From assembly GCF_000153485.2 (NCBI RefSeq), contig NC_018721.1, forward strand, positions 1,612,001 to 1,676,000: a stretch of DNA of 64,000 nt. Reading direction: 5' to 3'. Positions 53,831-63,032 of the stretch are shown piece after piece. Position numbers and translations under genes: made by a program. The DNA is from Psychroflexus torquis ATCC 700755 (GTDB taxonomy: Bacteria > Bacteroidota > Bacteroidia > Flavobacteriales > Flavobacteriaceae). Within the stretch, counting starts at the first letter, position 1. Each line of letters begins with the position of its first letter. The notes beneath the pieces are model-generated. The model searched no databases, was not told where the DNA came from, and worked only from the letters and a program-made list of their open reading frames with translations.

Positions 53831-54387
53831 TGTTAATGTGTGCAAATAACGTTCACGTGAAGAGCTTAAGAAAATTATAAGTGTTGTGCGAAAAACAATG
53901 TCTTTTTCATAAAAAGTTTGGAATAAATTGGCGTTTTGTAAGGATTGCGTTAAGAGGGTGATAAGTAAAAAAGTAGTAGATAAAACCAATTCCGAAAGCC
54001 TCATAGATTTCATTTAACAAGAATCTAATAATAACTTAAGCGTGCTCATCCGTACTTAACTAGGTCATGTCTTTAGCTAAACTTTCTTATATTCATTTTC
54101 GGGATAAAATCCATTTCTTCTGTTTAATTAAAGTAATACCAATTTAGTTTTTAAATGTTGCATTAAAAATTTGAATTATACTACGACGTAGCTCAGCACA
54201 GGTTTTTTACTTAATTGATGAAAAAAATATAAGCATAGCCATAGTTATGGTTCTATTTTATGACGATTAGTAAGTGAAAAAGAAACTGATTTTATATGAC
54301 ATTTGAATGCTAAATTGGCATAAGCTGGCTTTTGTGATTGCTTTATGTATCTATAGTAATATAACCTTAAGAAAGTCTGTGATTCTT
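53831..54387. other. Non-coding spacer between symporter and ggt
   Basis: No intact gene is seen. A plus-strand reading near 53885-54016 (VRKTMSFS, stop, KVWNKLAFCKDCVKRVISKK) looks faintly coding, perhaps another dead gene. A small hairpin, AGCATAGCCATA/TATGGTT, lies near 54231-54252. Confidence 0.4.
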
Positions 54388-54428
54388 TTTTATTATTCAA
54401 AATTTATTTAGAATTTTGAATAATAAAA
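54388..54428. promoter_or_regulatory. 17-bp perfect inverted repeat upstream of ggt
   Basis: The arms 54388-54404 (core TTATTATTCAAAATT) and 54412-54428 are exact complements around a 7-nt loop, TATTTAG. It ends 30 bp before the ggt ATG and has no following T tract. It is a candidate operator or leader hairpin. Confidence 0.6.
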
Positions 54429-54457
54429 TCAACCCGAATAGCTATTCCGTGCACTTT

Positions 54458-56158
54458 ATGAAAAAACTACTGCTACTTTTTGTCATTTTAAGTCTTGGCG
54501 CTTGTAAGAACACCGAAAAACCAATAAATACTTCAGAAACTAAATTTGGACCTATTTCCGATAGTGCCATGGTGGTTTCAGCCCGAGAAGAATCTTCGAG
54601 TATTGGACTAGAAATTCTAAAAGAGGGAGGTAATGCCTTTGATGCCATGATGGCTACCGAGATGGCCCTAGCAGTTTCTTATCCTTTTGCTGGAAATTTA
54701 GGAGGAGGAGGATTTATGGTTTACCGAAAAGCTAACGGAGAAACGGGATCTTTAGATTATCGTGAAAAGGCACCTCTGGCATCTTCAAAAACAATGTACC
54801 TGGATAAAGAGGGTAATGTTATTTCTGAAAAAAGCAAGTTGGGAGGTCTTGCAGTAGGGGTACCTGGTACTGTGGCGGGAATTTTTGCTGTTCACCAGAA
54901 AATGGGCTCTATGCCCGTAGGGGAAATCTTAAAACCGGTAATTGCGTTAGCAAAACGAGGATTTGTCGTGACTGAGAAGCAAAGTAAAACACTGGCTAAT
55001 TACCGGGATTTATTTCTTAAGGAAAATAAGGATACCATTTTATTTGCCAAACCTTATAAGGCAGGCGATACTATTAAAAATCTACAGTTGGCCAAAACCC
55101 TAGAACGTATAGTTGCAAACGGCAGGGAGGAATTTTATGGTGGAGAAACAGGTAAAATTATGATTGAATACCTGAAAGAAAAAAATGGAATTATGAGCAT
55201 GGAAGATTTGCAAAGCTATCAAACCCACTGGCGTGATCCCATCAAGATAAAATATAATGATCTTAGCATAATTTCTATGCCGCCACCTTCAAGTGGTGGA
55301 ATTGTGCTGGGTCAAATCTTAAAAATGCTGGAATCGCATTCCCTAAAAGAATTTGGTCATAATTCTATAAAAAGTATACAGTTGTTAGTCGAAGCCGAAA
55401 GAAGAGCTTATGCCGACAGAAGTTTCTATTTGGGAGATCCAGATTTTGTAGATATTCCTGTTGATACTCTTTTAAGCGAAGCTTATCTTTCTGGCAGAAT
55501 GGACGATTTTAGTTTTGATAAAGCAACGTCTTCTTCAAGCATAAGCTATGGAGAAATTCCAGGCTATGAAAGCGATGAAACGACCCATTATTCTATAGTA
55601 GATAAATTTGGAAATGCCATAGCAGTGACCACCACCTTAAATGGCGCTTATGGTTCTAAAATGTATGTAGAAGAACTTGGCTTTTTTCTGAATAATGAAA
55701 TGAACGATTTCAGCTCCAAACCTGGAGTGCCCAATATGTTTGGACTTATTGGTGCTGAGGCAAACTCTATAGCACCCGGTAAAAGAATGTTAAGTTCTAT
55801 GACACCAACCATCGTAGAGAAAAAAGGAAAACTATATATGACGCTAGGCTCTCCCGGAGGTTCTACTATTATTACATCTGTTTTGCAGACCATTCTTAAT
55901 GTGGAAACATTTGGAATGAGTATGCAAGAAGCTGTAGATGCTCCTCGTTTTCACCACCAGTGGTTGCCAGATGAGGTGCTTTTTGAGCCAAATTCATTTG
56001 ATGCCGCAATCTTGGATTCTTTAAAGCGAAAAGGCTTCAATATTGATGAAGGAGAATCTAGGATTATTGGGAAAGTAGATGCCATAAGAGTATTACCCGA
56101 TAATCGATTAGAAGGGGGAGCAGATAGACGAGGGGATGATTCTGCGAAAGGATACTGA
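54458..56158 (+). CDS. ggt: Gamma-glutamyltransferase, lipoprotein
   Basis: 566 residues from ATG 54458; the TTG at 54416 lies inside an inverted repeat and precedes no sensible leader. The lipoprotein signal ends LGAC followed by KNTEK. The family hydrolyses gamma-glutamyl bonds (glutathione and related peptides) after self-cleavage before a threonine, here in SDETTHYSIVD, and GNAIAVTTTLN follows. NLGGGGFMVYR, DYREKAP, PPPSSGGIVLGQ, MSSMTPTIV-like LSSMTPTI and GSPGGSTIITS are also present. Without an acidic export signal it should be periplasmic. It lies 95 bp before the TonB receptor on the same strand. Confidence 0.96.
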   Translation: MKKLLLLFVILSLGACKNTEKPINTSETKFGPISDSAMVVSAREESSSIGLEILKEGGNAFDAMMATEMALAVSYPFAGNLGGGGFMVYRKANGETGSLDYREKAPLASSKTMYLDKEGNVISEKSKLGGLAVGVPGTVAGIFAVHQKMGSMPVGEILKPVIALAKRGFVVTEKQSKTLANYRDLFLKENKDTILFAKPYKAGDTIKNLQLAKTLERIVANGREEFYGGETGKIMIEYLKEKNGIMSMEDLQSYQTHWRDPIKIKYNDLSIISMPPPSSGGIVLGQILKMLESHSLKEFGHNSIKSIQLLVEAERRAYADRSFYLGDPDFVDIPVDTLLSEAYLSGRMDDFSFDKATSSSSISYGEIPGYESDETTHYSIVDKFGNAIAVTTTLNGAYGSKMYVEELGFFLNNEMNDFSSKPGVPNMFGLIGAEANSIAPGKRMLSSMTPTIVEKKGKLYMTLGSPGGSTIITSVLQTILNVETFGMSMQEAVDAPRFHHQWLPDEVLFEPNSFDAAILDSLKRKGFNIDEGESRIIGKVDAIRVLPDNRLEGGADRRGDDSAKGY

Positions 56159-56253
56159 TTAAAAATACTATAAGGGGAGTTAAATAGCAGTCTTTAAATC
56201 GTTATTAATCTACTGAGGCAGTGAAAAATTTTAGATTTGCCGAAAAAATTATA

Positions 56254-59124
56254 ATGAAAAATTATTTGTTAATCTGCTTTCTTTTTTTGGGAAATCTTGT
56301 TTTTTCACAAGAGTCAAAAATTAGTGGAACGGTGTTAGATAATCTATCGCAACCAATGCCTGGAGTATCTATAGCTATTAAGGGAACTAATAAGGGTACT
56401 ATAACAAATTTTGATGGAGAATATGCTGTTGAAGCTTCTCTGGGGCAAACCCTTGTTTTCACTTTTATGGGGTTCGATCCTCGTGAAGTAGTAATAGATC
56501 AAACCCTCATAGATATACAGATGGTCGCTGGAACAATGTTGGGGGAAGTAGTCTTGATAGGTTCCCGTAGCCCTAGCCGAACAGTCATAGAATCGGCTGT
56601 GCCAGTAGATGTTCTCGATATTAAGAAAATTTCAACAGCTGTACCTCAGGTGAATCTCAATCAGATGCTTAATTATGTGGCCCCCTCATTTACTTCTAAT
56701 ACCCAAACTATTGCAGATGGTACAGATCATATTGATCCAGCGTCTTTAAGAGGACTTGGACCAGATCAGGTTTTAGTGCTTATCAATGGCAAAAGAAGGC
56801 ATAACTCTTCTTTAATAAATGTGAATGGTTCATTTGGCCGTGGAAGTGTCGGTACAGACCTTAATGCAATCCCAGTTGTAGCTATACAAAGAATTGAAGT
56901 CTTAAGAGATGGTGCTGCAGCACAATATGGATCTGATGCCATTGCGGGAGTAATCAATATTGTATTGAATGAATCCGTTGGAGAACTGGACCTAAATATA
57001 ACTTCGGGAGCAAATTTTTCTAAAAATGCGAATAAGCAAACCGGTGGTATAGATGGAGAAACCATAAACGTTGCTGCCAGTTATGGAATAGGTCTGGGAG
57101 ATAAAGGTGGGTTTATAAACTTTTCTGGGGATTTTGATTATCGCGAACCTTTTAATCGCATGGCAGAATGGGAAGGCTCTATTTTTAATGCGTATAATGC
57201 CATAGAGCGTGTAGGATTGAGCAATGGAATTGATATTTCAAATTTAAGCAATAGCCAAATTCAGCAATTAGGACAGCAAGTTTCTTATTTCGACTCCAAT
57301 TTTAAAAATGAGATTGCATCCGCGAATGATAGGTCGGCTTTGCAGGATTTACTCAGTATGGATGTAACCGAATCTGAACTGGATGCACGAGGGCAACAAC
57401 GCAGTGATTATAACATGAGAGTAGGACAATCCGCCCTTCGTGGGGGACGTTTTTTCGCTAATCTTTCCCTACCAATCGATGATGCGGGGACAGAACTTTA
57501 TTCTTTTGCAGGAATTAGCTCCAGAAGAGGGGAATCTGCAGGTTTCTACAGATTACCAAATCAAAGTCGAACGTATACACCGGTTTATATCAACGGATTT
57601 CTTCCACGAATTAATTCAAAAATAAAAGATCAATCTTTAGCAGTTGGTATTAAAGGTATAGTGGGTGATTGGAATGTAGACTTTAGCAATACCTACGGGC
57701 AAAATCGGTTTGACTATTTAATTTCAAATACTTCCAATGCCTCTTTAGAAAGTGCATCACCTACAAGTTTTGATGCTGGCGGATTTTCTTTCGCCCAAAA
57801 CACGACGAATCTAGATATTTCTCAATATTTTGTAGATATCTATAAAGGTCTTAACGTAGCTTTTGGTGCAGAACATCGTTTGGAGAAATACGATATTGTT
57901 GCAGGGGAAAGAGCTTCTTACGAGCAGTATACAGAAAATGGTGATGTCATAAACAATGCTACTCAAATTCCAGCACAGGATTTCTTCGGAAATACAAGGA
58001 GAGGAGGTTCTCAGGTATTTCCAGGGTTTAGTCCAGAGAACGAAATTTCACGGGAACGTACTAGTATAGGTGGTTATTTTGACGTGGAAGTCGACTTTAC
58101 AGATAAATTTTTATTGGCCTTTGCCACGAGATTTGAGAACTATTCAGATTTTGGATCTACTATTAATTTCAAGATAGCCTCACGGTATAAACTCAGTGAA
58201 AACGTAAATATTAGGGGTTCAGTCAATACTGGTTTCAGGGCGCCATCTTTACATCAATTAAATTTCAATTCAACCTCTACCATTTTTAACGATGAAGGGG
58301 AACCCGTACAAGTGGGCACATTTTCAAACGATAGCCGCGCAGCACAATTACTTGGTATTCCAGAGTTGAAAGAAGAAACTTCCAGTAGTTTGAGTGTAGG
58401 ACTTACCGCAAAAATTCCCGATGCCAATCTTTCTTTCACGGTAGATGGTTATTTTGTTGCTATAGACGACAGGGTGGTTTATACTGGGCAATTTAGAGGG
58501 CCAGGAACGGGTACAGAATTAGATCAATTGCTTTCTCAAGCCAATGCAACAGCGGCCGCCTTTTTTGCCAACGCCATAAATACCGAATCTAAAGGTATAG
58601 ATGCGGTGATTACCCATAATACTGTTTTTGGTAAAAATCTTCGGTTAAAATCAGATCTTGCTGCCACTTTTTCTAAGACAAAACAAGTTGGCGATATTCT
58701 GGCTTCTCCCGAATTGGAACGGGCCGGTTTGGTAGACACCTATTTCCCTGAAGATAGCCGCATTTATTTAGAAGAGGCTGTGCCGAGAACAAAGGTTAAT
58801 TTAAGCAATAGCCTTGCTGCTGGAAAATTCAATTTTTTCCTTAGAAATGTTTACTTCGGAAAAGTGACCGAAGCATCATCAGACCCCTTGAGGCAACAGG
58901 AATTTAGTGGAAAAGTAATTACCGACCTGTCTGTAAGCTTTAAAGCAACTGAGGCCTTAACGCTAACCATTGGATCAAATAATATTTTCGATATTTATCC
59001 TGAGGCAGCAGATCCTGCTTTTGGAAATCGAAGTAGTGGAAGGTTTGATTGGTCCAGAAGTGCCCAACAATTTGGTTTTTCTGGACGGTTTTTATTTGCA
59101 AGGGTAAGTATAAACTTGAAATAG
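56254..59124 (+). CDS. TonB-dependent outer-membrane receptor (non-SusC type)
   Basis: 956 residues from ATG 56254 (GTG 56221 is in frame but would precede the signal peptide). The signal peptide ends LVFSQ. A carboxypeptidase-regulatory-like domain (PMPGVSIAIKGTNKG, ITNFDGEY) covers about 20-100. The plug has DPASLRGLGPDQVLVLING, then RIEVLRDGAAAQYGSDAIAG. The barrel ends in a Phe-rich strand (GRFLFARVSINLK). There is no SusC signature and no SusD gene. It resembles siderophore/vitamin/peptide-type receptors. Its place after a gamma-glutamyltransferase suggests import of a peptide substrate, by inference. Confidence 0.95.
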   Translation: MKNYLLICFLFLGNLVFSQESKISGTVLDNLSQPMPGVSIAIKGTNKGTITNFDGEYAVEASLGQTLVFTFMGFDPREVVIDQTLIDIQMVAGTMLGEVVLIGSRSPSRTVIESAVPVDVLDIKKISTAVPQVNLNQMLNYVAPSFTSNTQTIADGTDHIDPASLRGLGPDQVLVLINGKRRHNSSLINVNGSFGRGSVGTDLNAIPVVAIQRIEVLRDGAAAQYGSDAIAGVINIVLNESVGELDLNITSGANFSKNANKQTGGIDGETINVAASYGIGLGDKGGFINFSGDFDYREPFNRMAEWEGSIFNAYNAIERVGLSNGIDISNLSNSQIQQLGQQVSYFDSNFKNEIASANDRSALQDLLSMDVTESELDARGQQRSDYNMRVGQSALRGGRFFANLSLPIDDAGTELYSFAGISSRRGESAGFYRLPNQSRTYTPVYINGFLPRINSKIKDQSLAVGIKGIVGDWNVDFSNTYGQNRFDYLISNTSNASLESASPTSFDAGGFSFAQNTTNLDISQYFVDIYKGLNVAFGAEHRLEKYDIVAGERASYEQYTENGDVINNATQIPAQDFFGNTRRGGSQVFPGFSPENEISRERTSIGGYFDVEVDFTDKFLLAFATRFENYSDFGSTINFKIASRYKLSENVNIRGSVNTGFRAPSLHQLNFNSTSTIFNDEGEPVQVGTFSNDSRAAQLLGIPELKEETSSSLSVGLTAKIPDANLSFTVDGYFVAIDDRVVYTGQFRGPGTGTELDQLLSQANATAAAFFANAINTESKGIDAVITHNTVFGKNLRLKSDLAATFSKTKQVGDILASPELERAGLVDTYFPEDSRIYLEEAVPRTKVNLSNSLAAGKFNFFLRNVYFGKVTEASSDPLRQQEFSGKVITDLSVSFKATEALTLTIGSNNIFDIYPEAADPAFGNRSSGRFDWSRSAQQFGFSGRFLFARVSINLK

Positions 59125-59139
59125 TATCATTAAAAATTT

Positions 59140-59271
59140 AAAGTAGCTGTTTAAAAGCGAAATATACATCGATAATTGAAGCAAGTCTAAAAGTTATTTT
59201 TCAAGGCTTAACAGTTCTGTAGCTTCAGTGATCATTAGACTTCTAAATCGTTTTAAACAGCTACTTTTTTT
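59140..59271. other. Nested inverted-repeat element after the TonB receptor gene
   Basis: The outer arms AAAGTAGCTGTTTAAAA (59140-59156) and TTTTAAACAGCTACTTT (59251-59267) are exact complements over 17 bp. Inside, AAGTCTAA (59183-59190) pairs with TTAGACTT (59235-59242). The right arm runs into a T tract. It starts 16 bp after the receptor stop. It could be an unusually long terminator, a structured RNA or a small MITE. Confidence 0.6.
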
Positions 59272-59580
59272 ATTGATCAGAACCAGGAAAATCACTTAAA
59301 AATGATCCTTTAAATACCTTGAGAATTGCAGGAAATCTTTCGCTTTTCAGAATTATTTAAAGAGGAATTTTAAGCTGGAAGATCTGCGATTATAACACAA
59401 AGTTTTTGGCCTTAAGTTTTAGAATTCTGTAAGTTTAGCCACAGATTTAGATAAAGAGGCGAAATCTCATAAAGAGCTATCCAACCTTGATTTCGAGTTT
59501 ATAGAAATTAGCACGCTTACGCCAAGGCTAAAATTGGGTAATGAAAAACGACTTTTAAACTGAAGAAAAACCAAGCTGTT
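59272..59580. other. Spacer with a possible gene remnant
   Basis: A plus-strand reading at about 59441-59563 (ATDLDKEAKSHKELSNLDFE, FIEISTLTPRLKL, stop) looks coding but has no start and no recognised family. Otherwise nothing is seen before the repeat begins at 59581. Confidence 0.4.
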
Positions 59581-60112
59581 ATGTCTACCATGGATTCCCT
59601 TATCAATACCGGTGAGCTTTCTTTAACCTAAGATGTTTATGAAAATTCATGAATCTTGGGGCGAGTGTGACTCATAACGTTACCATCTTTAGAATCTCTA
59701 CCTCTATTATTGGTGCGATCGCTTTATTGATGGCTTTAGAAATAAAATCTGTTTTAACTTTCGCATGGATAGAAACTGATTTTCTGACTAGCGGAACATT
59801 CATAACTTTAATCCTGGTTTTTTTATGGGCAAAGGGAACAGCTACAGCTGCTACAATTTCTATATTATTCGGGTTGGTGTTTTCAAGTTATAATCTCTTG
59901 ATAGCTTTTGGTGCTCCCTTCCCGCTGCCTGAAAAATAGCCTCGGTTTCACAAGCCTTAATCGGCATTTCCATTTCACTGATTTTATACGTGGGCTTTAG
60001 TTTTGTAACTAAAAACGATCTGGAAAAAAGGAGAAGCCCTATAAAAAAGCGACTATCTTAAACAGGAAATATAATTAAAACTCTTTCAGAAGAAAATATA
60101 CAGAATTGACAA
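59581..60112 (+). pseudogene. Truncated, broken copy of the SSS symporter 3' half (direct repeat, copy 2)
   Basis: It aligns with 53296-53830 in the same orientation. An in-frame TAA appears early (LSLT, stop), a small deletion follows, then an open stretch from 59649 (NLGASVTHNVT, IGAIALLMALEIKSVLTFAW, LFGLVFSSYNLL), another shift near 59935, and homology even past the stop. It has no start region and cannot make a transporter. It arose from duplication of the symporter gene or of the whole symporter-ggt-receptor unit. Confidence 0.93.
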
Positions 60113-60154
60113 TAAATACGCTAAGATTAAAGTCAATTGTAGGATAACTTAAGT

Positions 60155-60222
60155 CGTAAAAAAAAGTCAGATATCCAGTTTACAAAAGTTATAAAAAATA
60201 TTACTGGATAAATTTTGACTTT
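60155..60222 (-). terminator. Probable terminator for trpS-aldo/keto reductase transcript
   Basis: On the minus strand AAAGTCA plus an inner ACTGGATA-type stem (60203-60210 with 60172-60179; 60163-60169 with 60216-60222) closes a hairpin followed by a run of T (plus-strand A run at 60157-60165). It lies 74 bp past the aldo/keto reductase stop. Confidence 0.5.
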
Positions 60223-60295
60223 CCTCGTGTAGAGATGGCAGATATCTTTAATACTAGCCAAGATCCTAAAAAATAAATTTATCTAAAGTTAAGAA

Positions 60296-61156
60296 TTAGT
60301 CAACTTCGTGACCCCGTGAAGCCTCCAATATCAAAAACCAATCCTGTAAACTTAACTCCATAGCTAAAGCTTCTTTTAGAGCCTCTAACCTTTTAGGTTG
60401 TGTAGTGCCCACAACAGACCTAATCCCAACAGGATGCTTATTTAAAAATGCGATAGCAAGTTGAGCTTTTTCACACTCATACCTTGTTGCCATTTCTCCT
60501 AGCACTTTATCTAGAGGTAGATTATCTTCATGTAGCCTATGTAAGCTTCCTAAAGGACTCCAAGCCATCGTTAGAATTTGTTTAGAAAGATGGTGCTGAA
60601 GGATATCATTTGTAAAAGGCTTACAATAGTTTAATGAACATTGCAACTGGTGTCCTTCTACTTCGACATGCGCGCTTAATAAATCGATTTGCTGTGCTGT
60701 AAAATTAGAAACACCAAAGTGTTTAATTTTGCCTTGTTCTTTCAAATAGATAATAGATTTAGCAATCTCTTGCAGATCCATCAACGGACTTGGCCTATGG
60801 AGTAGAAACGCATCTAAATAGTCACAATTCAAATTAGAGATAGATTGCTCTACTTGTGCTATAATATATTCTGAGTCATATTGATAGTGCTTCACTCTAT
60901 TATTTCGAGCGGAGTTTGACAATTGTAACCCACATTTAGAAATTAACTGAATGGATTCTCGTTTGATTTTACTTTCTGTAAAAGCTATACCAAACTCTGC
61001 TTCTGTGGTATAATCACCATAAATATCAGCATGATCGAAGGTGGTTACACCAAGGCTGAGACAGTCTTCAATTTGACTTGCCATTTGGCTGGTGGACAAT
61101 TGTTTCCCCCATCTACCCCAAGTCATACATCCTTGTATAAGTTTAGAAGTATACAT
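60296..61156 (-). CDS. Aldo/keto reductase (YdhF-like)
   Basis: 286 residues, a TIM-barrel NADPH-dependent oxidoreductase. The catalytic tetrad is recognisable: D41 and Y46 in FDHADIYG, the lysine in LISKCG and the histidine in FLLHRPS. The nucleotide-binding end has AWSPLGSL and SVVGTTQPKRLEAL. The opening IQGCMTWGRWGK is typical of the YdhF subgroup. The substrate is unknown. It lies 17 bp after trpS on the same strand. Confidence 0.94.
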   Translation of the reverse strand: MYTSKLIQGCMTWGRWGKQLSTSQMASQIEDCLSLGVTTFDHADIYGDYTTEAEFGIAFTESKIKRESIQLISKCGLQLSNSARNNRVKHYQYDSEYIIAQVEQSISNLNCDYLDAFLLHRPSPLMDLQEIAKSIIYLKEQGKIKHFGVSNFTAQQIDLLSAHVEVEGHQLQCSLNYCKPFTNDILQHHLSKQILTMAWSPLGSLHRLHEDNLPLDKVLGEMATRYECEKAQLAIAFLNKHPVGIRSVVGTTQPKRLEALKEALAMELSLQDWFLILEASRGHEVD

Positions 61157-61173
61157 CCGTAATTTTTTTGTTG

Positions 61174-62142
61174 TTAATAACCAAGTTTATGTCTTACCCG
61201 ATCTAAGACTCCTCCAGCAACCTCTTTTGCTTTACTAGCGCCTATATTTAACAGTGCGTCGAGTTCTGGTTTATTGTTCATAAAATAATCAAACTTTTTC
61301 CGTTCTTCAGAATAAGTAGTGACAATCAAATCGAATAAAGCTTGCTTCGCATGACCATACCCAAAACCTCCAGCTAAGTAGTTTGACTTTAACTCTTCGA
61401 CTTGAGTTTTAGAGCCTATTAATTTATAAATCTGAAATACATTACACGTTTCAGGATCTTTGGGGTCTTCTAATGGCGTACTGTCCGTTTCGATCTGCAT
61501 GATTTGTTTGCGCAATTTCTTATCGGTCTGGAAAATAATAATCGCATTGCCTTTAGACTTACTCATTTTAGCACCATCGGTCCCAAGGACATATTTTGAA
61601 GATTCAGATAATTTGGCTTCAGGCAGCACAAAGGTCTCGCCATATTGAGCATGGAAACGTTCGGCCACATCTCTGGTCATTTCTATATGTTGTAATTGAT
61701 CTTTACCAACGGGAATAAATTCAGCATCATAGAGCAAAATATCTGCTGCCATCAACATAGGATAGCTGAATAAGCCAGCATTAACATCGCTCAACCGATC
61801 TGATTTGTCTTTAAACGAATGAGCTAGAGTAAGGCGCTGGTATGGAAACATACAGTTTAAGTACCACATGAGTTCAGTCACTTGTGGGACGTCACTTTGC
61901 CTATAAAAGGTGGACTTTTCGACATCTAATCCAAAGGCAAGCCAGGTGGCAGCAGTTGCATAGGTGTTTTCTTTTAAGACTTCAGCGTCCTTTATTTGGG
62001 TTAGAGAATGTAGATTAGCAATAAATAGAAACGACTCATTCTTTGGAGAATTAGCCATTTCGATAGCAGGGATAATTGCCCCTAATAAATTTCCCAAATG
62101 TGGAGTCCCAGTGCTCTGGACACCCGTTAATATTCTAGACAT
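61174..62142 (-). CDS. trpS: Tryptophanyl-tRNA synthetase
   Basis: 322 residues, the compact bacterial TrpRS. The ATP-binding HIGH-type motif is TGTPHLGNLLGA, and the second is GAKMSKSKGNA. GVQSTG at the N-terminus and PVGKDQLQHIEMTRD are also conserved. The start ATG 62142 has a TATCTTTG box at 62168-62175 on the minus strand. It is divergent from plsC. Confidence 0.97.
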   Translation of the reverse strand: MSRILTGVQSTGTPHLGNLLGAIIPAIEMANSPKNESFLFIANLHSLTQIKDAEVLKENTYATAATWLAFGLDVEKSTFYRQSDVPQVTELMWYLNCMFPYQRLTLAHSFKDKSDRLSDVNAGLFSYPMLMAADILLYDAEFIPVGKDQLQHIEMTRDVAERFHAQYGETFVLPEAKLSESSKYVLGTDGAKMSKSKGNAIIIFQTDKKLRKQIMQIETDSTPLEDPKDPETCNVFQIYKLIGSKTQVEELKSNYLAGGFGYGHAKQALFDLIVTTYSEERKKFDYFMNNKPELDALLNIGASKAKEVAGGVLDRVRHKLGY

Positions 62143-62167
62143 AAAATGGATATATTACAAATTGAGT

Positions 62168-62175
62168 CAAAGATA
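62168..62175 (-). promoter_or_regulatory. Putative -7 box (TATCTTTG) for trpS
   Basis: This matches TAnnTTTG on the minus strand 25 bp before the trpS ATG. On the other strand TAAATTTG at 62209-62216 could serve plsC, with a TTG 24 nt upstream, slightly too far. Both lie in an 80-bp spacer. Confidence 0.4.
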
Positions 62176-62222
62176 AATGTTTTGTTCAACCGAACCCATT
62201 CAATTTATTAAATTTGCCATCT

Positions 62223-62960
62223 ATGACATGGATTAAGAATATTTTGATAGTTGTTTGGAGGATTTGGTTTTACGTCATTGTGTTTATAACCCTTGTAATT
62301 CTATTGCCTTTTCTACTCGTCACCACATCAAAAGAAAAATGGTATCCTGGTACCTTCCGTATTGGTAAATTTTGGGCGACCATCGTATTATATGGCATGG
62401 GCTTTTTTCCAAAAGTAACCTACAATACTCATCTCGATAAGCGAAAGAGCTATATGCTCACCGCTAACCACTCGAGTATGATCGATATTATGATGATGAT
62501 CTATGTCTCCAAAACTCCTTTTGTATTCATCGGAAAGGGAGAATTAGCAAGACTTCCTGTTTTTGGATTGATCTTTAAACGCTCTTGTATCTTGGTCAAC
62601 AGAGGAAATGCAAAAAGCAGAAAAAATGCTTTTGTTGAAGCCCAAAGACGCCTAAAAAATGGGGTTAGTATCTGTATTTTCCCTGAAGGTGGCGTCCCCG
62701 ATGATATTACAAAGGTTCTAGATGAATTTAAAGACGGTGCCTTTCGACTCTCCATAGAGCATCAAATTCCTATTGTGCCCATCTCATTTCCCGATAGTAA
62801 AAAAAGATTCCGCTATTGCTTTACCTCAGGAAGTCCAGGTGTTTTAAGAGCTGTTGTTCACCCTCTAATTCATACCAAAGGAGTTGAACTCACTTTTAAA
62901 AACCGTAAGCGTCTTAAACAAGAAACTGCTGAAGCTATAGCCTCCAAACTTTACTGGTAA
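62223..62960 (+). CDS. plsC: 1-acyl-sn-glycerol-3-phosphate acyltransferase
   Basis: 245 residues from ATG 62223; the TTG at 62214 adds three residues only. An N-terminal membrane helix (WFYVIVFITLVILLPFLL) anchors it to the inner membrane. Acyltransferase motifs are NHSSMID (NHx4D), VNRGNAKSRKNAF and IFPEGGVPDD. It makes phosphatidic acid from lysophosphatidic acid. Divergent from trpS, single-gene transcript. Confidence 0.94.
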   Translation: MTWIKNILIVVWRIWFYVIVFITLVILLPFLLVTTSKEKWYPGTFRIGKFWATIVLYGMGFFPKVTYNTHLDKRKSYMLTANHSSMIDIMMMIYVSKTPFVFIGKGELARLPVFGLIFKRSCILVNRGNAKSRKNAFVEAQRRLKNGVSICIFPEGGVPDDITKVLDEFKDGAFRLSIEHQIPIVPISFPDSKKRFRYCFTSGSPGVLRAVVHPLIHTKGVELTFKNRKRLKQETAEAIASKLYW

Positions 62961-63032
62961 CACTTACTTCCTATTATATTTACGCTAAGCTTTTGATATG
63001 GCATAATGCCAAGTTATCTTAGGAATAGTATA
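62961..63032. other. Spacer after plsC
   Basis: It contains only the short palindrome TGGCATAATGCCA (62999-63011). No terminator with a T tract is seen. Confidence 0.4.

Noticed and set aside
53804..54013. 69-codon minus-strand open frame between symporter and ggt
   Set aside because: It starts in AT-rich DNA, has no upstream promoter or recognisable domain, and part overlaps the direct repeat.
59649..59939. 96-codon open frame that looks like a small membrane protein
   Set aside because: It is an internal piece of the broken symporter copy, not a gene.
60216..60276. Short reading DFPRVEMADIF resembling the start of IS91-type transposases
   Set aside because: About 15 residues only, and part of it lies in a hairpin; too short to support any call.
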